DNA of 64,000 nucleotides from Bermanella sp047621325 (GTDB lineage Bacteria > Pseudomonadota > Gammaproteobacteria > Pseudomonadales > Oceanobacteraceae): assembly GCA_047621325.1 (NCBI GenBank), contig JBLHLT010000003.1, forward strand, positions 148,019-212,018. The letters run 5' to 3'. Within the stretch, counting starts at the first letter, position 1. Every line of letters starts with the position of its first letter. Of the stretch, positions 15,203-23,661 are shown piece after piece. The notes under the pieces are model-generated. The model worked only from the letters and a program-made list of their open reading frames with translations. It was not told the DNA's origin and searched no databases. The position numbers and the translations under genes were made by a program.

Positions 15203-16936
15203 TTACTGGGCATAAGCAATACGCTTAATATTCAACAAATGTTCATAACTTACGTTATCACCTGTCGAGCCGCCTCCCTGTGTGCCACACCCTAACGTCC
15301 AGGAAAGCTGTAAACCGTTGTTTGCACCAATACAGCCTAATGTACCTGCCCCGTTAACCAGTACACGACTCACGTCAGCACATTGTGCAAACGCTTGTAC
15401 TAACTGTTCATTATTACTGTGCATAATCGCGGTATGGCCTGCACCTTCATCCGCTAAAATGGTTTTCGCAAGGTTCAGTGCGTGTTCGTCATTCGTAATT
15501 TTTGTAACAGACAGCACGGGTAATAATTTTTCTTTAAGCAATGGCGTATTATCAGGCTGACCTTGGGTTTCTGCCAATATCAATTTGATTGGGTAGTCGC
15601 GTTTAATGCCCAGCTCATCGCAAACATCTTGTGCACTTTTGCCCACAAATCGACTGTCTAAATGATCATCATGGAATACGATATCTAACAGCGCATGAAT
15701 CTCAAAATCATTAAAAACGGCAGCACCAGCGTCTATCGCATGATTTAAAAAATCACCGTAGATGCTTGCATCAACTAACAGATTATTTTCTGAGCCACAC
15801 ACAATGCCGTTATCAAAACTTTTACTAAACACCACGTCGTGTGCTGCTTTTTTCACATCACAGGTTTTCTCAATCCACACAGGCGCATTACCTTTACCCA
15901 CCCCAATGGCAGGTGTACCTGACTGGTAAGCGGACTTCACCATAGATGGGCCGCCGGTAGCTAAAATAAAGTGCACGTTATTATGGGTCATAAATGCTTG
16001 AGTTAAAGCACGAGATGACGGTTGCTGAGATGTTTGGATTAAATTAACAGGTAAACCTAATTGCTTTAACACATTTTGAATAATTTCAACGGTTAGGTTA
16101 CCTACATTTTTCGCTTTACGGTGACTACTAATAATAATGGCGTTACGTGATTTAAGTGCAATTAAAAATTTAAACGTCAGTGTTTCAACAGGATTCGTCA
16201 CAGGAATCATAGCAAATACCACACCCATACTATTGGCTAAGCCTGTACTGCCGTCTTTTTGCTCAATAATACTGCCAACTCCTGGTTTACCTTCGAGATT
16301 TTGTGCAACGGCAATCGTACCCAGTTTAATTTTTTGAACTTTATGCTCTAGCACACCCATGCTACTTTCTAAAATAGTAAGCTTAGCTAAATTTTCTGCT
16401 TGATCATTAACCGCATTGGCAACCGCCATGATGGCTTCGTCAATCACACGTTCAGGTAGATTTTGAATCGCGCGATAAGCGTCATTTGCACCACTTACGA
16501 TGAACTCTACTTCTTTAATCGGCGCCGTGTTTAATGCGTTATCCACTTCAGTTTGTAGTGCCACGTTAATTTGCTTACTCAATGTATTTAAAATAATTGA
16601 ATAAAAATCAGGCACTTCTAATAAGAATTTTCTAAGTTCTGGTAACGAAAATGAAATGTATTCAATGTCAGAATAAGCGATAAGGTTATGCAGTGAGGCT
16701 TGCTCGCTTAGTAATTCTTTTGCGGCAATACAATCACCTGCCGTAAATATGGTCGACAACCTTGCTTTGCGATCTAGCTCTTTATCATGCACTTCAAGCT
16801 GAACTTGACCATTTAAAATATAAAAGCAGTGCGAAGGTTTTACACCTTGGGCTAAAAAACAGTGCCCAGCTGCCGCTTTTAAGCGTCTAACTCCATTAAA
16901 TTGATCAAGATTTGGGTGTAAATTTAATGTTTTCAT
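15203..16936 (-). CDS. Cyclic-nucleotide-domain / CoA-acylating aldehyde dehydrogenase fusion
   Basis: A 577-residue two-domain protein. Residues about 10-125 look like a cNMP-binding (CRP-type) beta-roll: GHCFLAQGVKPSHCFYILNG, then FTAGDCIAAKELL at the phosphate-binding cassette position. The Arg that holds the cyclic phosphate in CAP is not seen, so the ligand is uncertain. Residues about 140-577 match acylating aldehyde dehydrogenases (AdhE N-half, PduP/EutE, SauS): TNP at 247-249, ATGGP at 326-330, a GVGKGNAPVWI segment, and catalytic Cys380 in SFDNGIVCGSE. It would convert an aldehyde, NAD+ and CoA to acyl-CoA. No alcohol dehydrogenase half is present. It is divergent from an unrecognised protein 146 bp away. 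The combination is unusual; it may be an allosterically controlled enzyme. No DNA-binding helix-turn-helix is evident. Confidence 0.8.
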   Translation of the reverse strand: MKTLNLHPNLDQFNGVRRLKAAAGHCFLAQGVKPSHCFYILNGQVQLEVHDKELDRKARLSTIFTAGDCIAAKELLSEQASLHNLIAYSDIEYISFSLPELRKFLLEVPDFYSIILNTLSKQINVALQTEVDNALNTAPIKEVEFIVSGANDAYRAIQNLPERVIDEAIMAVANAVNDQAENLAKLTILESSMGVLEHKVQKIKLGTIAVAQNLEGKPGVGSIIEQKDGSTGLANSMGVVFAMIPVTNPVETLTFKFLIALKSRNAIIISSHRKAKNVGNLTVEIIQNVLKQLGLPVNLIQTSQQPSSRALTQAFMTHNNVHFILATGGPSMVKSAYQSGTPAIGVGKGNAPVWIEKTCDVKKAAHDVVFSKSFDNGIVCGSENNLLVDASIYGDFLNHAIDAGAAVFNDFEIHALLDIVFHDDHLDSRFVGKSAQDVCDELGIKRDYPIKLILAETQGQPDNTPLLKEKLLPVLSVTKITNDEHALNLAKTILADEGAGHTAIMHSNNEQLVQAFAQCADVSRVLVNGAGTLGCIGANNGLQLSWTLGCGTQGGGSTGDNVSYEHLLNIKRIAYAQ

Positions 16937-16983
16937 CTTACTTTCCTTAGTTGAGTGCTGGCGTATACCGTCTTAGACAATAT

Positions 16984-16998
16984 AAGCATAAAATGCTT
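16984..16998. promoter_or_regulatory. Inverted repeat between the divergent ALDH fusion and repeat-protein genes
   Basis: AAGCAT-AAA-ATGCTT is a perfect 6-bp palindrome with a 3-bp spacer, in the middle of an AT-rich divergent promoter region (16937-17082). It is a candidate operator; no regulator is assigned. Confidence 0.35.
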
Positions 16999-17082
16999 GT
17001 AAGAACAAAGTATTAGATTAAAATTACTTATCATAAACAAAAAGAATAATGAATCGAACAGGTTCTCAACTAGGAAGGTCAG

Positions 17083-18300
17083 ATGGAACGCTTAAATCGG
17101 CGCGAAGTGGAACAAATATTAGGGATTTACCCCCCTTTTCGAATCAAAGATATGGTAATGAATCTTGAGAACGAAGTTCTTGAAGTTCAGGTCGAAGAAA
17201 TGGTGAATAAGTCGAGAGGCTTATTTAGTAATGGTAAGCAACGCACACAAAAGGTTCGTTGGCACCACATAAAAACAGGTCGCTTCGACACCATCATCGA
17301 GATGCACGCGTCACAACAAACGTTTTCAAAACATCGCACCTTAAATCCGCCTGCATTTATTGGCCCCGAACACAGCCAGTACACCTACCAATTACAGCAA
17401 ACGGTATTATTAGCCGCCAGTAAACAGCTCAGCTCCGATACCATCCACAGCTTAACCGGTATTGATCGTAGACTGGTTAGTCAAATTATCTCTGACAATC
17501 AAACCGAACAACAAGAAAGCCAAATACAAAGTCAATTACCCCTGCAAACTGACCCTGTATGGCGCGGCATTATCAAACACGAAATTAGTTTTAAAACCAA
17601 CTTACCTTCTTTAAAGTTTTTACTATCACGCTTAGAACTGTCTTGCTTTAACAGCAAAGATGATCCAAGCGTGATGCAAGACGCTATTGCAACGTTACGC
17701 CAGTTTTTTATCAAAAACCGCGCACAGCTAAAAAGTGAATATGCTCAGATTGGTGTAATTGAAGCTAAACCCGTTGCTGCCAATGAGCAAGAACCACAAT
17801 CAAATAAAAACAAAAAAGTTACCCTGACAATTGACCATCCAATTTGGCACAGTATTTTAAGTGGTGAAGTTGACCTACTGTCAAAAAATACGGGGTTAAG
17901 CCTCTATATATCTCAATTGAAAAGTTTATATCGTAAAAGCGATATTAGCCAAGATGAGCGCTTCCAAATTTCGAAGGAGCTTTTGTCTTACCTTAAAAAG
18001 AATATGATTAAGCTTAAACCTGAATTGCTATCTATCTCAAAAATGGTTCGCCAACTAAACGAACAAAACAATGATATAGAGCTACCAGAAAGTAATCATT
18101 CAATATGGGCCGATATTATTCAAGGCAAGGTATTCATTGAATCTGGGCAAATGGCTTTAAAACTATTATTAGTTAAAGCACGCACCACAGAAGATGAAAA
18201 TGAAGCGCGTGAAATGATTCAACAATATTTTTTACGCAACTTGCGTTCACTTAACAACGAAGTGAAACAAATTGAACAACACCTAGCTATGGCTAGCTAA
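17083..18300 (+). CDS. Unrecognised protein: ISL3-transposase-like N-terminus plus three ~65-residue repeats
   Basis: A 405-residue soluble protein I cannot assign to a named family. Residues about 25-137 resemble the N-terminal part of ISL3-family transposases: a strand-rich segment VRWHHIKTGRFDTIIEMHA, the P..F..PEHSQYTYQL region, then a helix-turn-helix-like stretch (about 113-137, KQLSSDTIHSLTGIDRRLVSQI). The zinc-ribbon cysteines are missing and no DDE catalytic domain follows. Instead there are three diverged repeats at about 157-220, 251-318 and 338-400, each beginning [D/N]..[V/I]W..I...(D/E/K)[V/I] and ending in a helix like FF.KN...LK.E or YFLRNLRSLNNE. It has the look of a domesticated DNA-binding protein with a new repeat module. 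The SD AGGAAGG precedes the ATG. It is followed after 24 bp by the next gene, probably one operon. Confidence 0.75.
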   Translation: MERLNRREVEQILGIYPPFRIKDMVMNLENEVLEVQVEEMVNKSRGLFSNGKQRTQKVRWHHIKTGRFDTIIEMHASQQTFSKHRTLNPPAFIGPEHSQYTYQLQQTVLLAASKQLSSDTIHSLTGIDRRLVSQIISDNQTEQQESQIQSQLPLQTDPVWRGIIKHEISFKTNLPSLKFLLSRLELSCFNSKDDPSVMQDAIATLRQFFIKNRAQLKSEYAQIGVIEAKPVAANEQEPQSNKNKKVTLTIDHPIWHSILSGEVDLLSKNTGLSLYISQLKSLYRKSDISQDERFQISKELLSYLKKNMIKLKPELLSISKMVRQLNEQNNDIELPESNHSIWADIIQGKVFIESGQMALKLLLVKARTTEDENEAREMIQQYFLRNLRSLNNEVKQIEQHLAMAS

Positions 18301-18324
18301 TTTACACAGAATTTAGAGAAGTAT

Positions 18325-19329
18325 ATGTCAAACGTAACCATCACGAGTCAACTTTTAGATTTAGCGAGCACCATTGATCGCATCGAATCGGGTGATTTTT
18401 TAATAATCGCTGCCGACGAGTCTTTATTAACTCAATTACCTAGCGGCAATTGGATCGGCGGCACCATCCCTTATTTCATGAGTGAGAACGGTGGCCTAGC
18501 CAGTAAAGAACAAATTTTTGTGAATGCGATCGAAGGCTTAAGTGGCAACACTCAACCACGCATTACCCCTTACGATACCAAGTCTATTTCTCGTATTGCG
18601 CAAGATGCTCCAGATAACGGCTTTACCATTACTATTTTACCAGCGGGCAGCGAGGTACATGCTGAGTACGCACAAAATGCGCCGGGCTTTCCTAATATGT
18701 TTTTCTCGCCATTAATTGGCTGGGTTGCAGGCGTACACTTAGATGACGTAGACACCCACCAAGCTAAAACGGTATTTGGCCCAGGGGCCATGACCATGGC
18801 TGATAAAGCCATAGCAATGCATGTGTCGTTACCTGCAGACCAAATAGCGAATATTCACATTGTGAATTTATTTGAACAAGGCAACGGCCCTAAGTTTGTT
18901 TTCCCAAGCACAAGCTTTAGCGTCGACACGTGTTTGATAGACGGTGTAGAAACTAATTTAGCGCAATACATTAACGCCAACGGCATTGATACACGCTTAC
19001 CATTGGTCGCTGACTATAACGGCATTAACGTAAACGTTTCTGTGCAAGCGATTAATGGAGGCGACGTGGTACTTTACGCGCCTGTGTTTGCAGATGTTGA
19101 ATACCAATTTGCTACGCCAGTTGCGGACTACGTATCAAGTTTTAATCAAGCAATCTCAAGCCAAGAAATCGACAAAGCCAGTTATGGCTGCAACTGTATT
19201 TTGAACTTTTTGTATTCTGAGCTTGAAGGTAAAAAAACCGGAAACTTAACTGGCCCAATGTCCTTTGGTGAAATTGCCTATCAATTATTAAACCAAACCT
19301 TGGTTTATATGACGATTGAGAAAGCATAA
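18325..19329 (+). CDS. Unrecognised protein, weakly FIST-domain-like
   Basis: A 334-residue protein without signal peptide or membrane helix. I do not recognise it with certainty. The C-terminal segment (CNCILNFLYSELEGKK near 288, then GPMSFGEIAYQLLNQTLVYM) has the order Cys..., Gly-Glu-Ile, Asn-Gln-Thr-Leu seen at the end of FIST_C sensory domains. The N-terminal half has the DFLIIAADESLL and GNWIGGTIPYFM elements of an alpha/beta fold. If FIST-like it would bind a small ligand in a signalling role. It lies 24 bp after the repeat protein, with AGAGAAG as SD, and is probably co-transcribed with it. The pair faces the cNMP-ALDH fusion. Function unknown. Confidence 0.7.
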   Translation: MSNVTITSQLLDLASTIDRIESGDFLIIAADESLLTQLPSGNWIGGTIPYFMSENGGLASKEQIFVNAIEGLSGNTQPRITPYDTKSISRIAQDAPDNGFTITILPAGSEVHAEYAQNAPGFPNMFFSPLIGWVAGVHLDDVDTHQAKTVFGPGAMTMADKAIAMHVSLPADQIANIHIVNLFEQGNGPKFVFPSTSFSVDTCLIDGVETNLAQYINANGIDTRLPLVADYNGINVNVSVQAINGGDVVLYAPVFADVEYQFATPVADYVSSFNQAISSQEIDKASYGCNCILNFLYSELEGKKTGNLTGPMSFGEIAYQLLNQTLVYMTIEKA

Positions 19330-19342
19330 TTGAAAGGGAAAG

Positions 19343-19445
19343 TGTCGGGATAAATCCCGACCTACCTAAACCATTACTGTAGGTCGTCCTTTAGGGCGAT
19401 AATGCTAGTTACGGCTAACGCTTGTCGGGATAAATCCCGACCTAC
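19343..19445. repeat. Two copies of a short palindromic repeat (REP-like)
   Basis: TGTCGGGATAAATCCCGAC followed by CTAC occurs at 19343-19365 and again, identical, at 19423-19445, 80 bp apart. Each contains the palindrome TCGGGA-TAAA-TCCCGA. Between them lies TGTAGGTCGTCC/TTTAGGGCG sequence, related in style to the inverted pair at 53832-53938. This looks like a dispersed intergenic repeat between convergent genes; it may also act as a bidirectional terminator. Confidence 0.7.
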
Positions 19446-19467
19446 ATAAACCACTCCTAAACTATCA

Positions 19468-20817
19468 TTAAGCCACCAGCAACTTCTCTTTTACTGCAAA
19501 CACTAAAGTATCATCAAGTGCCTTGCTTAACTTCAACATCATTTCATCAATGTGTGCTTTAGTACAAATTAATGGCGGGCAAAATGCCAATGATGATCCC
19601 GCCACCGCGCGAGTAATCATGCCGTGGTTTTGACAAGCTTGCATGGCGTAGCCACCTATCACACCACCAGGGAAAGACTGGCCAGTTTGTTTATTCGCAA
19701 CTAACTCAAGTGCGCCAATCATTCCCGCACCACGAATCTCGCCCACTAATGGATGATCTGCAAATTTTCTCAATTCGCTTTGCAGGTAAGTACCAACATC
19801 AGCGGCTTTTGCAAAAATGTTATCGCGTTCATAAATCTCTAACACTTTTAATGAAACCGCACACGCAACCGGGTGCCCTGAATAGGTATAGCCGTGCCCA
19901 AATACACCTACTTGGCTTGATGGTTCAATCATCGCTTCATACATATCACCACGAATCACTGACGCACTGATTGGCATATAGGCTGAAGATAATTGTTTTG
20001 CTAACGTCATCATGGCTGGTTTAATGCTCATGGTGGTTGAGCCAAAATCGTTACCGGTACGACCAAAGCCCGTGATAACTTCATCAGCCCAAAAGAGAAT
20101 GTCGTACTTAGCCAAGATAGCTTGTACTTTTTCGTAGTAACCCGCTGGCGGCACGATGACGCCACTGGCACCCGTAATCGGCTCTGCAATAAAGGCCGCA
20201 ATGGTTTCTGGGCCTTCTTCTAAAATCATGTTTTCTAAATTATTGGTGATGCGTTCAACAAATTGCGCTTCGCTCTCATCATCTAACTTGCCACGGTAAT
20301 AATGGGGCGCGTCTGTGCGTAGAATGCCTAGCGCTTCAAAGGGTAAATTAAAATGTGTGTGGTTAGGCGGCAAACCCGTTAACGCAGCTGAGGCAACCGT
20401 CACCCCGTGGTATGAGCGATCACGGGCAATGATTTTAAATTTTTCAGGCTTACCAATGGCATTAAAATAATAACGTAACATTTTAATATGGCTGTCGTTA
20501 GCATCACTGCCCGAATTACCAAAAAATACTTTGGCGTTATCCACAGGCACCATAGCCGATATTTTTTCAGATAAATCCATGCCCACTTGGTGGGTTTTAC
20601 CGCCAAACATATGAGAATAAGACAGCTTGCTCATTTGCTCAGCCGCGGTATCGATTAATTCTTGATTGCCATAACCCAGCGATGTACACCAAAGGCCCGC
20701 TAGACCTTCTATGTATTTATTTCCTTGGTTATCGTAAATATACACACCTTCACCGCGTTCGATGGTTAGGGTTTCGGTATGCTTTAAATTCGTTGTTGGG
20801 TAAATAATGGTGCTCAT
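19468..20817 (-). CDS. Class III (omega-amino acid/polyamine) aminotransferase
   Basis: A 449-residue PLP enzyme of the SpuC/omega-amino acid:pyruvate group. Visible motifs are EGLAGLWCTSLGYG near 38-51, FFGNSGSDAND (PLP phosphate region), SYHGVTVASA, the PLP-ring Asp in LFWADEVITGFGRTG, and the PLP lysine in MTLAKQLSSAYMP. Likely reactions are putrescine, GABA or beta-alanine plus pyruvate to the aldehyde and alanine. It is followed in the pathway by the semialdehyde dehydrogenase gene immediately upstream on the same strand (69-bp gap), so the pair would convert an omega-amine to an acid such as succinate. It is a diverged paralogue of the aminotransferase at 42750. The exact amine substrate cannot be assigned. 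Confidence 0.85.
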   Translation of the reverse strand: MSTIIYPTTNLKHTETLTIERGEGVYIYDNQGNKYIEGLAGLWCTSLGYGNQELIDTAAEQMSKLSYSHMFGGKTHQVGMDLSEKISAMVPVDNAKVFFGNSGSDANDSHIKMLRYYFNAIGKPEKFKIIARDRSYHGVTVASAALTGLPPNHTHFNLPFEALGILRTDAPHYYRGKLDDESEAQFVERITNNLENMILEEGPETIAAFIAEPITGASGVIVPPAGYYEKVQAILAKYDILFWADEVITGFGRTGNDFGSTTMSIKPAMMTLAKQLSSAYMPISASVIRGDMYEAMIEPSSQVGVFGHGYTYSGHPVACAVSLKVLEIYERDNIFAKAADVGTYLQSELRKFADHPLVGEIRGAGMIGALELVANKQTGQSFPGGVIGGYAMQACQNHGMITRAVAGSSLAFCPPLICTKAHIDEMMLKLSKALDDTLVFAVKEKLLVA

Positions 20818-20886
20818 GGTACTTCCAGTTTCTTAAATTAAGCCCATAACAGGCCGTTAAGTTATTTAACTGCCATTAATAAATGT

Positions 20887-22350
20887 TTACTTGTTAATGC
20901 CGCCGATGCAGATGTACTTAATTTCTAAATAATCATCTAAACCGTATTTAGAGCCTTCACGGCCTTGGCCTGATTCCTTTACGCCACCAAAAGGAATGAT
21001 CTCTGAACTGATGGCCGTTTCGTTTACGCCTATCATGCCGTAATCAATGCTTTCTGCGACACGAAAAATTCGCGATAAATTTTCACTGTAAAAGTACGCA
21101 GCCAAACCAAACTCAGTATCATTGGCCATATGTATGGCCTCTTCTTCTGTTTTAAATTTAAAGATGGGGGCCACTGGGCCAAAGATTTCTTCACGGAACA
21201 CACGCATTGAGCTATCAACGTTCGTTAAAATAGTTGGCTCATAAAAATAGCCATTACCGCCTTTTGGCTTACCACCAACAACCACTTTTGCACCTTGTGC
21301 AACGGCACTTTCTACTTTTTCGTGAATATCATTCATGGCTTTTTCTGTGATCACAGGTCCATGAGTACTGTCACTTTCAAGGCCATTACCAAAGTTAAAG
21401 TTATTAACGGCTTGTGTGAATTTTTCAACAAAAGCATCGTAAATGCCTTCTTGTACTATCAAACGATTTGAACAAATACAGGTTTGACCTGAATTACGAT
21501 ATTTTGAAACCAACGCTCCTTGTACCGCAGCATCTAGATCCGCGTCATCGAACACAATCACAGGTGCGTTACCACCTAATTCCATTGATGTGCGCTTTAC
21601 CGTCTCTGCACATTGCTTAATGAGCAATTTACCCACAGGGGTTGAGCCTGTGAACGTCACTTTTTTCACATCAGGGTTTGAAGTTAACTCGCCACCAATA
21701 GCAGGTGCATCTGTGCCCACGACGACATTAAACAAACCCGCTGGTAAACCTGCTTGTTTTGCCAGTTCAGCCAATGCCAATGCTGATAGTGGCGTCTCAG
21801 CGGCTGGTTTTAATACCATGGCACAACCTACGGCCAATGCAGGTGCGGCTTTGCGTGTAATCATGGCGTTAGGAAAATTCCAAGGGGTGATGGCACCCAC
21901 AATGCCAACCGGTTGCTTGATCACAATACCGCGACGATCCGGTGTCCCTTGCAATACATCCCCGTAAATTCGCTTACTTTCTTCTGCAAACCATTTAATA
22001 AATGACGCGCCATAGGCCACTTCGCCAGTTGATTCAGCAAGGGTTTTACCCTGCTCTAATGTCATGAGTTTGGCCAGATCGGCTTGGTTAGCCATAACGA
22101 GGTCGTGCCATTTTTCTAAAATTGCCGCGCGAACTTTTGCCGGTTCAGCTTTCCAAGCGGGCATGGCTGCTTTTGCGGCTTCAATCGCACGTAATGTTTC
22201 GGCTTGGCCTGAATCTGCTACTCGAGCAATCTCTTCACCCGTTGCTGGATTTACCACTGCAAAGGTTTTACCGCTATCGGCGTCGCACCACTGACCATTA
22301 ATAAATGCCTGAGTTTGAAGCAAGCTTGGGTTATTTAATTGGATACTCAT
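20887..22350 (-). CDS. gabD: Succinate-semialdehyde dehydrogenase, NAD(P)+
   Basis: A 487-residue aldehyde dehydrogenase oxidising succinate semialdehyde to succinate in GABA catabolism. It has the GabD-like N-terminus (LLQTQAFINGQWCDADSGKTF), TPWNFPNAMITRK, GSTPVGKLL, catalytic Glu in SMELGGNAP and catalytic Cys in SGQTCICSNR, and the usual GabD C-terminal GLDDYLEIKYICIGG. Length matches the family. It is first gene of a minus-strand pair with the aminotransferase and is divergent from a LysR gene that is its probable regulator. A broader semialdehyde range (glutarate semialdehyde) is possible. Confidence 0.9.
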   Translation of the reverse strand: MSIQLNNPSLLQTQAFINGQWCDADSGKTFAVVNPATGEEIARVADSGQAETLRAIEAAKAAMPAWKAEPAKVRAAILEKWHDLVMANQADLAKLMTLEQGKTLAESTGEVAYGASFIKWFAEESKRIYGDVLQGTPDRRGIVIKQPVGIVGAITPWNFPNAMITRKAAPALAVGCAMVLKPAAETPLSALALAELAKQAGLPAGLFNVVVGTDAPAIGGELTSNPDVKKVTFTGSTPVGKLLIKQCAETVKRTSMELGGNAPVIVFDDADLDAAVQGALVSKYRNSGQTCICSNRLIVQEGIYDAFVEKFTQAVNNFNFGNGLESDSTHGPVITEKAMNDIHEKVESAVAQGAKVVVGGKPKGGNGYFYEPTILTNVDSSMRVFREEIFGPVAPIFKFKTEEEAIHMANDTEFGLAAYFYSENLSRIFRVAESIDYGMIGVNETAISSEIIPFGGVKESGQGREGSKYGLDDYLEIKYICIGGINK

Positions 22351-22485
22351 GTGAATTCCTTACGGCTGTCAGCCCTTACATTTATGGGTGGGTTTATAAA
22401 GCAGTATTCCTTTTGTTTATATAATGATTTAATAGACCTTACATTTAAATATACAAACATGAATAACACCACCGTGGAGACCGTC

Positions 22486-23415
22486 ATGGGTCGTAAAAAA
22501 GCGGCTATTTCAGGCCAATTGGCCGATATTGATCTGCGCCTATTAAGAGTCTTTAAATCGGTTGTTGAAGCCGGCGGCTTCACTGCTGCCGAGCTACAAC
22601 TCAACCTAGCCAACTCTACTATATCTAACTATATATCTGATCTGGAAAAACGCTTAGATATGCGCCTTTGTGAACGCGGGCGCAGCGGCTTTAGCCTCAC
22701 CAGTCACGGCCAAGTGGTTTACGATGCCACCCTAGACTTACTTGGGGCTCTCGATAGTTTCCGTAATCGCATTAATCACAACCATAATCGCTTAATTGGT
22801 CAGCTTCATCTTGGGTTTGCTGAGCATATGTTAGGTGGTCATGATTCCTGTATTGTCAGCGCATTAGACTTATTCTCTAAACTAGCACCTGACGTCAACG
22901 TTCACATTAGCACCATGTCATCGGATGAAATCATCACTGCGGTGCTCGACAAAAAAGTCGATATTGGCATTACTGTACTCACGCAAGATTTTAGCGAACT
23001 GAATAGAGTCAATTTATTCGACGAACAAATGCAGCTGTACTGTGCTAAAGGTCACCCTTTATATGGAATACCCGATGAGCACATCAAACCCAATCATTTA
23101 CTGCCTTATAAATTTGTCGAGTCTCCGCGTTTAATGTCTGGGCGCGAAATGCACCCAGACATACTCAAATGGGAAAAGCACGCCAAAGCTCACCATCAAG
23201 AAGCCCGTGCTACACTGGTGTTAAGTGGCCACTATCTGGGCATGTTGCCCACTCATATGGTCAATAACTGGGGGCTAGATAAACAGCTAAAACCCATTTT
23301 AAGTCAGCGTTATGGCTACACAAATATCTTCAGTGCCATCTATCGTAGCCGTCATCCAAACGAGATGATTATCGAGCAATTTTGCCAATGCTTAGAGCAA
23401 GTAAAACGGCTATAA
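22486..23415 (+). CDS. LysR-family transcriptional regulator, divergent from gabD
   Basis: A 309-residue regulator. The N-terminal winged helix-turn-helix (about 12-72: DLRLLRVFKSVVEAGGFTAA...STISNYISDLEKRLDMRL) is followed by a LysR substrate-binding domain. The start is chosen at the ATG preceded by GGAG with 6-nt spacing; earlier in-frame ATGs (22459, 22339) lack an SD and the first overlaps the gabD start. The replacement of the usual QPAVS-type helix by NSTISNYI is slightly unusual. Its place suggests control of the gabD-aminotransferase operon, perhaps in response to the amino acid or semialdehyde; inferred from divergence only. Confidence 0.85.
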   Translation: MGRKKAAISGQLADIDLRLLRVFKSVVEAGGFTAAELQLNLANSTISNYISDLEKRLDMRLCERGRSGFSLTSHGQVVYDATLDLLGALDSFRNRINHNHNRLIGQLHLGFAEHMLGGHDSCIVSALDLFSKLAPDVNVHISTMSSDEIITAVLDKKVDIGITVLTQDFSELNRVNLFDEQMQLYCAKGHPLYGIPDEHIKPNHLLPYKFVESPRLMSGREMHPDILKWEKHAKAHHQEARATLVLSGHYLGMLPTHMVNNWGLDKQLKPILSQRYGYTNIFSAIYRSRHPNEMIIEQFCQCLEQVKRL

Positions 23416-23661
23416 ATCGTAAAAATAATGCGTGCTTATTTAAATAAAAAGTCGCACTATTGCCGCGATTCTTGAGCTGACAAAAACAGCTTTGTTTGCA
23501 CGACTAAATGCACTTAAACAATATATCCCCTACTGGGTATATCCAGCGTCGCCGCTGGCGCAGTATCGTAACAGCATGAATTAATTGAGCTTAAAACTAA
23601 GCTTGTTGCCTTAATAAACTAACCTAGAAAGGTAAGAAATACCCTAGGTCGAGGTACATGA

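Noticed and set aside
19343..19445. CRISPR array
   Set aside because: Only two repeat copies, palindromic, 57-bp spacing between them, no cas genes in the window.
22339..22485. N-terminal extension of the LysR protein next to gabD (start at 22339)
   Set aside because: It would overlap the gabD start and the shared promoter, has no SD and adds residues unlike LysR proteins; the ATG at 22486 has a good SD.
23521..23544. Inverted TATACCC-like element shared by the puuB-like promoter and the region 40102-40119 before potF
   Set aside because: The copy before puuB pairs only with a bulge and the two copies share few positions; not enough to claim a common operator.
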